64,000 nucleotides of DNA, from assembly GCF_003958645.1 (NCBI RefSeq), contig NZ_RXLO01000002.1:496001-560000 (forward strand), given 5' to 3'. The position numbers and the translations under genes are program-made. Shown piece after piece: positions 25,729-33,965 of the stretch; within the stretch, counting starts at the first letter, position 1; each line of letters starts with the position of its first letter. Source of the DNA: Chitinophaga rhizosphaerae. GTDB taxonomy: Bacteria > Bacteroidota > Bacteroidia > Chitinophagales > Chitinophagaceae. The notes below the pieces were generated by a model. The model saw only the letters and a program-made list of their open reading frames with translations. It ran no database searches and was not told the DNA's origin.

Positions 25729-26925
25729 GTGCAGCGCTATCTCGAAAACCTGGTGGAGAATTTCCCCGGCACGAAAGACAAACATATTTGCATCATTAAT
25801 TTTGACGCACCGGGATATGCGGAGGTGACGGTCCGCCAGCACCAGCGCATCACCTATTATTTCATCCCGGAGCAGCGGGCGGCGAAATACAGCGATGCCT
25901 ACTGGCGAATGCTGGCGCCAGTTTGCCGGGAAATCTTACTGCAGCTGGGGCCGACGATGCTGCATATCAACCATTACGCGTTCCTGGAGTTCGGTCTGCA
26001 ACTGAAAAAGGCGATGGGTTGCAAGGTGCTGTATACGTACCATTTCTTCAACTGGTTTGGCTATTTTCGGGGGAATTACGCACTTTTTCAGGCGTTGCAG
26101 GCGCGGAAGTATTCCAGAGAGGAACTGTCTGCTATGGAAATCTTCAAAAAATGCGGGGCGCTTTATCGGGAGCTGGACGGCCTCATTTCGATCTGCAACC
26201 ACGGCCGGCAAGACCTCGCGCATACATACGGTGTTGATGGTCGGCAGATCCGGACCATTTACAACGGGCTCAGGTTCGATCCCGGGCCGGCAAGACACAA
26301 CCGGAAAAAGCTGTTCCGGCAAAAACTGGGATTGCCACCGGGCGACCGTATCGTATTATATTCAGGAAGGATCAATGAAGACAAGGGGATTATGCACCTG
26401 ATCGACGCTATACGGACCGCCTACCAGCAAATGGGTAACGTGCGGCTGGTAGTGGCCGGTTTCGACAGGCTGGGCATATTGGACAGTTACCTTTCCGAGC
26501 CGTGGATGACCTATATCGGCGAACAGAAGAAACCTGGCCTGTTCGATTGGTACCAGGCGGCCGATGTGGGCGTTATCCCGTCTTTGTACGACCAGTGCAA
26601 TTTCGTGGCGATAGAAATGATGATGTACCGGTTGCCGATCGTGGCTTCCGGCATCCCCGGGCTTCGGGAGGCGTTTCACAATAAGAGGACGGGTCTGCTC
26701 GTTAATATAGACTTTCATGAAAACAATTACGAACTCGACCCATCGAAACTGGCGGCTGCCATCATCCGTCTGCTTACCGACCCGAAGCTCGCCGGCAGGA
26801 TGGCACGTAACGCCTACCGGGAATACAGAAAGCGATTTACCGGAAAGCGGATGGCAGCGGAAACCCTTCGACTGTACGATCAATTAATGTCAAAACCCGG
26901 TACATGCGTTTTACCCTCCTCATAG
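25729..26925 (+). CDS. GT4-type glycosyltransferase, 5'-truncated
   Basis: The 398 residues show the GT-B C-terminal signature: VLYSGRINEDKGIMHLIDAI, the acceptor/donor loop, and EMMMYRLPIVASGIPGLREA with the E-x7-E-like EAFHNKRTGLLV. The protein begins at GVQRYLENLVENFPG, whereas GT4 enzymes have about 15 residues (MKILFV...GG) before GVQRY; the sequence is cut there by the decayed RHS gene on the other strand. GTG at 25729 is only the first available start. It is GC-rich and codon-wise like the chromosome, unlike its neighbours. The next gene overlaps it by 22 bases. A polysaccharide or TIGR04157-like role is a guess. Confidence 0.72.
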   Translation: MQRYLENLVENFPGTKDKHICIINFDAPGYAEVTVRQHQRITYYFIPEQRAAKYSDAYWRMLAPVCREILLQLGPTMLHINHYAFLEFGLQLKKAMGCKVLYTYHFFNWFGYFRGNYALFQALQARKYSREELSAMEIFKKCGALYRELDGLISICNHGRQDLAHTYGVDGRQIRTIYNGLRFDPGPARHNRKKLFRQKLGLPPGDRIVLYSGRINEDKGIMHLIDAIRTAYQQMGNVRLVVAGFDRLGILDSYLSEPWMTYIGEQKKPGLFDWYQAADVGVIPSLYDQCNFVAIEMMMYRLPIVASGIPGLREAFHNKRTGLLVNIDFHENNYELDPSKLAAAIIRLLTDPKLAGRMARNAYREYRKRFTGKRMAAETLRLYDQLMSKPGTCVLPSS

Positions 26926-27968
26926 CTTTGGCGATCCCGGCCTGCATTTCCGCATCTGGTCAGAACCTGGTCGTCAACGGCAATTTAGAATCCGTCAATA
27001 TCTGCGAGGTTCAATCTCCGTGCGCGCCAGCCGGCTGGTATACTTCCTTCGATATCGACTGGGCTTATCAACGTATAAAACATTTGAGCCGGGGCAACGG
27101 CGCGCATTGCATTTTCCTGTATGCCGGACCAGATAAGTTCGTTTACTGGCAGAGCGAGCTGATCTTCCCGCTCGAAGCCGGCCAGACCTACACGCTCGAA
27201 TATTACGTCGGCCTCAGCGACGCCGGGTCTTCCGTAAACGACATCTCTTTCGCCTTCGCCGGTCAGCGGGAACATATGCTGGGCACCGGCCCGCGGACGC
27301 TCCGGCCGCCAGCCGCCGCGAAGATGACCGTGGGCAGGCGGGAGAAAGGTGGGTGGACGAAAATATCTGTCCGCTTCGAAGCCGCCGGCAACGAGCGCTG
27401 GCTCATACTGGGGGCGCCTGGTAAGGGGGAGGCGGCTCCCGTAGCGTCTAACCCCATCTTTGCGGTAGACGATGTATCGCTCACGCCTGCCGGCAAAATC
27501 AGGCTGACGCCCGAAGAATTGCAGACGAGGGCGCGTGCGCTCACATCGAACCGGTTGCGGCACGAGTTGCGGCCGCGGAAAAATGCTCCTGCAGACACGC
27601 CCGTCATAGCCGCCGCACCGCCGCCAGATACGATCCGCATCCCCGACATTTACTTCTCCACAGACAGCTTCCGGATCGAAAAGCCCGGCGACTTCCAGGT
27701 GTTGCGGGAAACGGCGGCGCGTATCGTCGCAAAAGGGTACAAGGCCGTGATCGTAAACGGTTACGCGGACATTACAGGCTCTCAACAGCACAACCTCGTT
27801 CTGTCCGGCAAAAGGGCCGCATCCATCCGGGAATACCTCATACAGTGCGGCATCGATCAGCAGAAGATCTCCGCCGCAGCCATGGGCGCCGACACGGCTG
27901 CCGCCGCGGAACTGAGCAAAGGCAGGCGGGTCGATATCGTGGTGGTGCCCTTGGCAGACGGTGATTAA
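26904..27968 (+). CDS. Secreted OmpA-family protein with N-terminal carbohydrate-binding-like domain
   Basis: 354 residues. Signal peptide to ACISASGQ; then NLVVNGNLESVNICEVQSPC, a jelly-roll domain of the CBM type common in Bacteroidetes surface proteins (about residues 22-195, ending with FAVDDVSLTP). A proline/alanine-rich linker leads to an OmpA C-terminal peptidoglycan-binding domain: YADITGSQQHNLVLSGKRAA then SIREYLIQCG and KGRRVDIVV. It would tie the envelope to peptidoglycan. The start overlaps the glycosyltransferase, so the two are coexpressed. GC-rich like chromosomal genes. Confidence 0.82.
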   Translation: MRFTLLIALAIPACISASGQNLVVNGNLESVNICEVQSPCAPAGWYTSFDIDWAYQRIKHLSRGNGAHCIFLYAGPDKFVYWQSELIFPLEAGQTYTLEYYVGLSDAGSSVNDISFAFAGQREHMLGTGPRTLRPPAAAKMTVGRREKGGWTKISVRFEAAGNERWLILGAPGKGEAAPVASNPIFAVDDVSLTPAGKIRLTPEELQTRARALTSNRLRHELRPRKNAPADTPVIAAAPPPDTIRIPDIYFSTDSFRIEKPGDFQVLRETAARIVAKGYKAVIVNGYADITGSQQHNLVLSGKRAASIREYLIQCGIDQQKISAAAMGADTAAAAELSKGRRVDIVVVPLADGD

Positions 27969-27990
27969 CGCCTCTGGCCGGAACATTTTA

Positions 27991-28276
27991 CGCCTACATC
28001 CGGAATCTTCTCTTTCACCGCATAAGAAATAATGTCCTCCTCCATTCGCAGCATAGAGGTCAGCCGTCCGCCCAATTCAGCGGCTCTGCCATACCGGGCC
28101 GGTAGATCGGGCATTACCCGGAGGAATTTCCGGTTCTAGCATATGGGAGGGATGGCGATTTTCGTATTCAGCAGCAACTTTTTGTTGTCGGCGCCACAAT
28201 ACTGGACGAAGACCAGCCCCGTGCCATCCCGACGTACCTTGTTCTTTGGGCAAATCGGTTTGATTGGTAACAACAT
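27991..28276 (-). pseudogene. N-terminal remnant of a second tyrosine integrase
   Basis: ATG at 28276 starts MLLPIKPICPKNK, VRRDGTGLVFVQYCGADNKK, LLLNTKIAIPP, then a stop (TAG after PPIC) and NRKFLRVMPDLPARYGRAAE to EKIPDVG, where similarity ends near 27991. It is clearly related to the integrase at 8187-9422 but not identical, so it belongs to a different element. It supplies the N-terminus lacking in the other copy. Its start lies directly next to an att-like fragment (28277-28330), showing the normal order integrase-att in these elements. Confidence 0.85.
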
Positions 28277-28330
28277 AGTTTAGTCGATTTTTTAGTCGAG
28301 TTCAATGTTGTCAACCTCAATAGAGGTACT
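28277..28330 (+). repeat. Partial att-like repeat F
   Basis: TAGTCGATTTTTTAGTCGAG then TTCAATGTTGTCAACC resembles the distal half of the att repeat (TAGTCGAGTATT.AGTCGAGTTC). The tRNA-side half with the terminator hairpin is absent. Confidence 0.6.
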
Positions 28331-29021
28331 ACGTAAGAAATGAGATCGGTGTTGTAGAATGTTGAAAATCAACACTGTTAAAATGGCTTATGTAAGCCCG
28401 TGCATACTTCGATTTAATACCCGTGGGTTCGTCCAGTCCGCAAAAGGTAAAAAAGTGTCGTTTTTAACCACTTTTTACTTCTTTCTTAATAGCTCTCTTT
28501 ATCAATAATTTAGCTCTTGTTAGATAGGTATTGCTCCTGTGAAAAACCGACTACCCTCATAAAATTCTGCCTGAAGTGATGGACCTATCGCACTCGATTA
28601 TGACGCGAGAAAACAGGCCCCGTGAATTTTCTACGTATAAGTTTCGGAATTTGGAAGAATATTATGCCCATATGGATAAGCTAGGGCTGGGCAGCAAATT
28701 CACCACCATCAAATTGCTGATATCAACCACACCTCCAGACTGCTTCGAAATGAAAGTAGAAGGTGTGTTTATGTCCCAGGCTTGCTAGGAAGGTTATGAG
28801 CGTTCAGGACTGATCGGCCTAGAGAAAAATAAACGAGAAATCGAATGGGTAGAATAGCTCGCAGCATGATAAACGTGATTTTAGATTAAAGAGACCGCCA
28901 CAATCTGGTCTCCTTGACTATCTGAAGGATGGAAATGTATAAACGATTGATACAGAAGTATATGGTCTATTCTTTTATTTGAATTCAAACTCAAAAGTTC
29001 GATAATCGTCCCTCCCAGCCC
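28331..29021. other. Remnant-rich stretch between att copies F and E
   Basis: About 690 bases with no firm gene. An open frame at 28576-28788 (70 codons, ATG at 28579) reads as a plausible small helical protein (RPREFSTYKFRNLEEYYAHM) but has no partner or known family; it may be a remnant. The flank AAGTTCGATAATCGTCCCTC appears just before copy E. Confidence 0.5.
28579..28788 (+). CDS. Doubtful small ORF
   Basis: A 69-residue frame starting MDLSHSIMTRENRPREF. Amino-acid composition is protein-like, but it stands alone among remnants of mobile DNA with no visible promoter box. It could be a degraded immunity gene. Confidence 0.25.
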   Translation: MDLSHSIMTRENRPREFSTYKFRNLEEYYAHMDKLGLGSKFTTIKLLISTTPPDCFEMKVEGVFMSQAC

Positions 29022-29095
29022 GCACGATTTAGAAGAGACCCGCGCTTGTCGCGGGTTTTCTGTTTGTAGTCGGGTATTTAGTCAAGCTTATCCTC
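29022..29095 (+). repeat. att-like direct repeat E (right end of island)
   Basis: GCACGATTTAGAAGAGACCC, stem CCCGCGC-TTGTC-GCGGG and TAGTCGGGTATTTAGTCAAG. It is preceded by the same flank as copies C and D. No further copies occur to the right, so this is taken as the outer boundary of the island. Confidence 0.88.
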
Positions 29096-29253
29096 CTTTT
29101 AATCGATCCTTTCTAAAGATGATTCCAAATTCGTTTAAAAAAGGCCATTGAATGACGTCCGGGCCGTGCCTTTTGCTTTCCGGACCTACAAGAAAAAAGG
29201 TGCCAAAACTGGCACCTACCACATCATATCCCTATTGTCACAGCTCCATTAAA

Positions 29254-29520
29254 TTAAAAGCATTCGGGCAAGGCCAATAAATTATCGTTCCATTTACCGT
29301 CTGCGTAAGTTCTCAGATATTTCCCGTTGGGGCCTTCCACCACGCCAACCTCTCCCCTGTTCCCGCGCACCAGCGTATAAAAGGAGTGCGTACCGTCTTT
29401 GATATGCGCTATCGCATCTTCCCTTTTCAGCTTCCATGAATGACCGCCAACATGCGTGATGCCATCATAGGGGTTGTCGCGCGGCGTTTTGTTAATGCAG
29501 GTAATCTGAAGATCAGCCAT
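29254..29520 (-). CDS. DUF3892-domain protein
   Basis: 88 residues: ITCINKTPRDNPYDGITHVG, then G.W....DAIAHIKDGTHSFYTL, and the closing YLRTYADGKWNDNLLALPEC that is typical of DUF3892. The biochemical role of the family is unknown; members are small and cytoplasmic and often found by nucleases or stress genes. It is the last gene of a minus-strand run, 54 bases after the HsdR-N-type nuclease. The start ATG at 29520 fits the family length. Confidence 0.85.
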   Translation of the reverse strand: MADLQITCINKTPRDNPYDGITHVGGHSWKLKREDAIAHIKDGTHSFYTLVRGNRGEVGVVEGPNGKYLRTYADGKWNDNLLALPECF

Positions 29521-29574
29521 AAATTGAATTTTTAGTAGTTATGATGAAATGATTGTACATGCCTTCCATTTGAA

Positions 29575-30669
29575 CTATCCGTTCGTCGCCATCTGTACGC
29601 GGTCCATATCGTACCACTCTACCGTTTTATGCAACGCTTCCCCGAACATGAAAATATCGTCTACCGTAACGATCTCGGTCTTCGTTTCCTTCTTCTGTTC
29701 GTCGAATGTGCCGATATACTTTCGGGAGCCATGCAAATACAGTCGGCAGATCGTTTTTCGGTTGTTATCGTCCAGCAGAATGGCAAAATAGGATTGCGCA
29801 TCGCGGTGCGCTACTCTTGACGGACTAATACGCTGCCGAAGGATGGTCTTTACGATCATGTACGCTTCAAGCTCATCGTCGGTCGTTTCAATCAAAGCAC
29901 CTTTCTCCCCGGCGATATCCGTCGTTTCCTTATCCGGAACTGTCTGATCCGGCCCATTTTCCTTCTTCAGGGCAGAGGTGAGCCTTTCGGTGATCAGGTC
30001 GTTGATAAATTGTTGGATCGACCTCCTGGTGAGCCCGCCGAGTTGCTCGACAACTTTGGAAGTCAACATTCCCCGATAAATCTGCTTCGCAAATAATTTG
30101 ACAAGTCCCTCTGATGGGTTCTGGAACTCTCCGGCCAGCAGGATCTTCAATTCATTCATGTACTTCAGGTCGCTGGCCGTTGTCTGAATACTTTCGATGT
30201 TGAAATACGACTTGTGGAATTTCTTCAGTTCTTCGACCTGATTGTCTTTGATGTCCGTCACATTGAACTCGAAGAATGGCTTTTCATCCATTTTGTTTGG
30301 TTCAACGAGGTCAGTATAAAACCGGTATACGATCCCGTTCGACAATAGCCCGAACTTGGCCTTCGTTGTATGGAAGTATCGGAAAAGCTGGGAATTATGC
30401 GGATCCAGGTTCTCGCCCCAATGCTTGCATTCGATGAGAATGGAAGGCTGGCCTTCTTTCAGGATAGCATAGTCTACCTTTTCTCCTTTCTTTATCCCAA
30501 TATCCGCGATAAACTCCGGCATCACTTCGAAGGGATCGAATACATCATAACCCAACACCTTGATAAAAGGCATGATGAAAGCGTTTTTCGTGGCTTCCTC
30601 TGTTTGAATCTGGGATTTCAGCTTTTCGACCTTATCTCCGAAAAGCTTGATTTCATCTTTAAAATCCAT
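29575..30669 (-). CDS. HsdR-N-terminal-type (COG4748-like) restriction nuclease, orphan
   Basis: 364 residues. The N-terminal half has the PD-(D/E)xK-type core: TEEATKNAFIMPFIKVLGYD, then EVMPEF, EKVDYAILKEGQPSILIECK (D about 67, ExK about 80-82) and LLSNGIVYRFYTDL. The C-terminal third (YMIVKTILRQRISPSRVAHR to FDEQKKETK) is a second domain seen in stand-alone type I-like nucleases of this family. No methylase or specificity gene is close by, and there is no helicase part, so it is not a classical type I enzyme. It is in a tight operon with a DUF4407 membrane protein and an HNH protein. Confidence 0.8.
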   Translation of the reverse strand: MDFKDEIKLFGDKVEKLKSQIQTEEATKNAFIMPFIKVLGYDVFDPFEVMPEFIADIGIKKGEKVDYAILKEGQPSILIECKHWGENLDPHNSQLFRYFHTTKAKFGLLSNGIVYRFYTDLVEPNKMDEKPFFEFNVTDIKDNQVEELKKFHKSYFNIESIQTTASDLKYMNELKILLAGEFQNPSEGLVKLFAKQIYRGMLTSKVVEQLGGLTRRSIQQFINDLITERLTSALKKENGPDQTVPDKETTDIAGEKGALIETTDDELEAYMIVKTILRQRISPSRVAHRDAQSYFAILLDDNNRKTICRLYLHGSRKYIGTFDEQKKETKTEIVTVDDIFMFGEALHKTVEWYDMDRVQMATNG

Positions 30670-30707
30670 GGAATACTTTAATTATAGGTGTGTAATAAAT
30701 CAGGCCG

Positions 30708-31700
30708 CTACTCAAACCCCTTTCCCAAGGCATCTAGCCTCCGCATCTGGATGTTCATATGATGCAGCACGGCTTTTTCATAATCGTTGGACTTATCCCC
30801 CATTTTACTGAACAACACCAGCATCTCGATAAACAGGAAAAAAAGGATCCATAGGAACCAAAAACCCAAGGCCACATAGGAAGCCGAAAGCATCCGCGCC
30901 ATGATTGTCAGTTCATCCAGGAAACCGGTACTTTCCCTCATCTCCCTTTCCAATGCGGGCTTCATATGCAGCAGCTCGTTTTCCTTCAGGGACCGTTGCT
31001 GGCGTATAGAACCGATCGTGGAATCCAGCGCACGCGTGAGTTCGATCTTGGGGTTCGGCACCAATGTCGTCGAAACGCTACCTTCGTTTACCCTCGTTAG
31101 AATCGTAGTATCTTTTCCGGATAAAGTAACAGTATGCACGGGCACGGTCCTCACCGCCGAACTGGATGATGTAACGGATATGGTGGGGCGCTTGGTGATT
31201 TCTTCTACATAACTTTCCCTTTCTATTTCCTTCCGGGCGATCACCGTGTCAATGGCTGCGATCTGTCTCCTCAATTCACCTGTCCTCGAAGGCAAAATTT
31301 TATCCACCTTCTCGGAAACGTAGGAGATTTTCTCTATCTCGATATCCTTCTCGAACAGTATCTGGTCGATGATTACAGCGCCAAGGATAGACATCATGAA
31401 TGCCAGGCACCCCCTGAAAAATAGCAGCAATCGATTGGGATTGATGGATAATACGATTTGCTTCTCCACTTGTACAATGATCACCATCGACAGTAAACCT
31501 GCCAGTAAACAGCCTGGCAGCCCCAGCGACAAATAACGGTGCGCAAAAGTAAACCCGATAAAAAACCAGAGGATACAAACGATCAGCATCGCCGCCGTAT
31601 ACTTTTTCACAGACTTAAAAGCCCCTTCGCTGCAGTTCCTGAGAATGCCGTAGTTGTACCCGGTCATGAAGCAGCCGAAGCGAATCCATATATGTCTCAT
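30708..31700 (-). CDS. DUF4407 membrane protein
   Basis: 330 residues with membrane segments at about 36-56, 62-80, 92-112 and 275-298, and a long charged coiled-coil loop between the third and fourth (ELRRQIAAIDTVIARKEIER; SIRQQRSLKENELLHMKPAL). This is the DUF4407 layout. The family is found beside secretion, toxin and nuclease genes in several phyla but has no established function. It is the middle gene of the operon with the HNH protein and the nuclease; 10 bases separate it from the gene before. Confidence 0.8.
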   Translation of the reverse strand: MRHIWIRFGCFMTGYNYGILRNCSEGAFKSVKKYTAAMLIVCILWFFIGFTFAHRYLSLGLPGCLLAGLLSMVIIVQVEKQIVLSINPNRLLLFFRGCLAFMMSILGAVIIDQILFEKDIEIEKISYVSEKVDKILPSRTGELRRQIAAIDTVIARKEIERESYVEEITKRPTISVTSSSSAVRTVPVHTVTLSGKDTTILTRVNEGSVSTTLVPNPKIELTRALDSTIGSIRQQRSLKENELLHMKPALEREMRESTGFLDELTIMARMLSASYVALGFWFLWILFFLFIEMLVLFSKMGDKSNDYEKAVLHHMNIQMRRLDALGKGFE

Positions 31701-31710
31701 AACGCTTGAT

Positions 31711-32277
31711 TTAAAAGTTCTTATTCAGGATCATATGGCTTGAAATAGCGGCCAGTCCATTTCGAAACCCTCTGGTATAGCTAATGACGATCCCATGCCC
31801 CACGCCTTCGTTCCGCTTCGCCTGCTCTTCAATCTCCTTCACCTGGCCAATATGGCTTTCGGCGATCTCCCTCTTTACCGTTAGCTCCTCCACCGTATCT
31901 ATCATTCCGCTTCGGCTTCTGCTCGTGATGTGGAAATCGATCTGCCGGATAAAGTCTTCGTAAAACGTCTTTACTTTCCTGATAGATCGTTCAAGGTCAT
32001 TCTTCAGTGCAGTCACGTTTTGGTCCAGATGCGTGGTGTCGGGATTGATAAGTGCATCGTTGTAACCTTTCGTTTCGAAATTCCTGTCGAGGAATTCATA
32101 CAGCAAATGGATCCCACCGCTCTGCTGCGTAGTTGTTTTTTCCTCAGCCGGCTCTTTTCCGGGTGCTTCCATTTCCACAAACGTGGATTCCGGAATATCG
32201 GGGATAACGCTTTCTATCGCCAAAGCATGACTATGGCCGTTCGGGCGCTGCCGATTGAAAATATTGAATAAGCCCAT
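31711..32277 (-). CDS. Hypothetical coiled-coil protein of the DUF4407 operon
   Basis: 188 residues, soluble. The first 60 are low complexity and acidic; residues 80-165 form long helices with heptad-like spacing (DLERSIRKVKTFYEDFIRQI, TVKREIAESHIGQVKEIEEQ). I recognise no domain. It lies 6 bases after the HNH gene and 10 before DUF4407, so the three are translated together. Confidence 0.7.
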   Translation of the reverse strand: MGLFNIFNRQRPNGHSHALAIESVIPDIPESTFVEMEAPGKEPAEEKTTTQQSGGIHLLYEFLDRNFETKGYNDALINPDTTHLDQNVTALKNDLERSIRKVKTFYEDFIRQIDFHITSRSRSGMIDTVEELTVKREIAESHIGQVKEIEEQAKRNEGVGHGIVISYTRGFRNGLAAISSHMILNKNF

Positions 32278-32283
32278 GATGTA

Positions 32284-32691
32284 TTATTTGATCGTGATTG
32301 TAGGTACTTTGTATCTGCTATGCCCTTTACTATGACAGGCCTCGCATAGCGTTATAAGTAAATGGTCCGGATAATCCCAGGGAAGTCGGTACTTCTGCTG
32401 GTCCGCCAAAAAGTGATACTGCCGGTGATGCACCTGTAATTGCTGGTTACTCCGGCAATGTACGCAGCGATGCATGTCGCGCTGGAGGATTTCCCTGCGT
32501 CGCGCTTTCCAGTGGGGGTGAAATAAAAGCGGGCCATAACTGCCATGGGATCGCGCTTCCAAGGGTGTCTGTCCCTGCGGCGCCGGTGCTGGCGACTTTT
32601 CCGGAACGTCCAGTTGGACGTAGCGCCGATAGGAATGATCCCCCTCGAACTGTAAATATTTTAACGGGGTACGATTTGGAGTTGACGTCAT
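32284..32691 (-). CDS. HNH-endonuclease-like zinc protein
   Basis: 135 residues. After a Pro-rich N-terminus comes LFHPHWKARRREILQRDMHR, C-V-H-C, then LQVHHRQYHF (the HH of HNH), and LITLCEACHSKGH. The two CxxC pairs and His residues form the zinc ribbon and the beta-beta-alpha-metal fold. It may cut nucleic acid, or act as a reader. It starts the five-gene minus-strand run that ends with DUF3892. Confidence 0.8.
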   Translation of the reverse strand: MTSTPNRTPLKYLQFEGDHSYRRYVQLDVPEKSPAPAPQGQTPLEARSHGSYGPLLFHPHWKARRREILQRDMHRCVHCRSNQQLQVHHRQYHFLADQQKYRLPWDYPDHLLITLCEACHSKGHSRYKVPTITIK

Positions 32692-32737
32692 AACACAGGA
32701 ATAATATTTTATAAATGCGGTTTTGATTACTACCGGT

Positions 32738-32941
32738 TTAATCTTCCCATTTGCAAAGGCTTCTCGTTTTCGAAGCTTTTTCGAGGGGCATGCTGACGAT
32801 CCGGTGCTTACAATTATTCAATCCGCGACAATCCGATCTAAAATGGTACTTCGTGGCACTCTTACTGTCGCAAACGTATACCGTAACCTGGCTGCAGTTA
32901 AAATTGGAGGTGAGCAACCAGGCATATAGGAGTAATTTCAT
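32738..32941 (-). CDS. Small secreted Cys-rich protein
   Basis: 67 residues: a short hydrophobic leader (MKLLLYAWLLTSNFNCSQ) and a mature part YVCDSKSATKYHFRSDCRGL then NNCKHRI and SLCKWED, with four Cys and a His spaced like the small exported zinc- or disulfide-bound domain common in Bacteroidetes near nuclease or competence genes. Function unknown. Confidence 0.65.
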   Translation of the reverse strand: MKLLLYAWLLTSNFNCSQVTVYVCDSKSATKYHFRSDCRGLNNCKHRIVSMPLEKASKTRSLCKWED

Positions 32942-32986
32942 AGCCTGACGGGTTCAATGAGGGTTACTAATGGACGATCGCCGACC

Positions 32987-33196
32987 TCAAGTTGTGTGGC
33001 AGGGATTGCTACAATAGTAACATCCGTTCGCTTGCGGGTAGCGCCTTTTCGCTGCGCGAACCGCATCGCTGCAGGTATCGAACTCGCCCAGGTAAGTGAC
33101 GCTGTACATCAGGGGAAAATATTTGCAGGTGGATGCATGCACCTCGTAATCGCCATTAGCCTGCATCCGGTTGTTTAGATAATACTTCTGTTTCAT
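32987..33196 (-). CDS. Small Cys-containing conserved protein
   Basis: 69 residues beginning MKQKYYLNNRMQANGDYEVH, with TYLGEFDTCSDAV and the C-terminal NGCYYCSNPCHTT. This is a recurrent small protein of Bacteroidetes in which the last Cys cluster probably binds metal. It neighbours the similar Cys-rich secreted protein. No function is known. Confidence 0.7.
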   Translation of the reverse strand: MKQKYYLNNRMQANGDYEVHASTCKYFPLMYSVTYLGEFDTCSDAVRAAKRRYPQANGCYYCSNPCHTT

Positions 33197-33294
33197 TGTA
33201 TCATTGATTTATGAATCAAAAGTATGCTTACTGCCCAACCTGATTTTATGGGAAACCGTAATTCATCGGGTATGATGAAATTTTTCAGATTCGC

Positions 33295-33960
33295 TCAGAT
33301 AGCGCCGAGCGCTTTGCAATGCAGGACCAGTTGTTCATTCTTCGTAAAACCGAAAGCGTCTTTCATCTGGTTCAGCCGCTTTTCAACGCTGCTCAGGCCG
33401 GAGGGCTTTATCCGGTTGCGCTGGAGATAGGCAGGAATATCTTTCTGCAACATGCCCTGCGCCAGCAATGTGATTATTACAATATCGAATTCCGAAAAGG
33501 AATAAGCATTTTTTTGGCCGGTCTCCTGACCGGTATACCGCGGAAAATACCGCCGGTGCCTGGATATCTCACGGATAGCTTCTTTCAGTTCCCGAGCATC
33601 GTTCCGCGCTTTGCGTACAAACCCATCTATATCTTCATGTTTAAAAAGCTGTTCTATCGCAGCCGGCCTGCTTTCCGCGGAAAAGACAAGTACTTTCAGG
33701 CCAGACTGTTCTTTCTTCGCTGCGGCGATGAGATCCATTCCGCCTGATAATACCTGTATATTATTATCAGGTTCAAAATAAAGATCCGTTATCAGGAGGT
33801 CGAAAGGATCGCCCGCTTTCAGGGCATGCACGATTCTATTCAGGGCGTCATCGCAATAGTATACATATGCCGTATCGGTGATGGCCAGGTCTTCCAGCGT
33901 TTTCTGGACTGAAATATTGGCGCTTTCATGGTCTTCGGCGATCAGAACTTTTGTAATCAT
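33295..33960 (-). CDS. Response regulator (receiver plus LuxR-like output)
   Basis: 221 residues from ATG 33960, 5 bases after the kinase stop. The receiver has AEDHES (acidic pocket), LLITDLYFEPDNN with the phospho-acceptor Asp, VLVFSAESR (Ser/Thr switch) and the Lys of GFVRKAR. The C-terminal part (FSEFDIVIITLLAQGMLQKD) resembles a NarL/LuxR HTH in a diverged form. It should pair with the upstream histidine kinase. Confidence 0.88.
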   Translation of the reverse strand: MITKVLIAEDHESANISVQKTLEDLAITDTAYVYYCDDALNRIVHALKAGDPFDLLITDLYFEPDNNIQVLSGGMDLIAAAKKEQSGLKVLVFSAESRPAAIEQLFKHEDIDGFVRKARNDARELKEAIREISRHRRYFPRYTGQETGQKNAYSFSEFDIVIITLLAQGMLQKDIPAYLQRNRIKPSGLSSVEKRLNQMKDAFGFTKNEQLVLHCKALGAI

Positions 33961-33965
33961 AAAGA

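Noticed and set aside
27985..27991. Large antisense frames over the glycosyltransferase/OmpA and other GC-rich genes
   Set aside because: High GC codon structure creates long shadow frames; none has a domain, and they all overlap well-supported genes.
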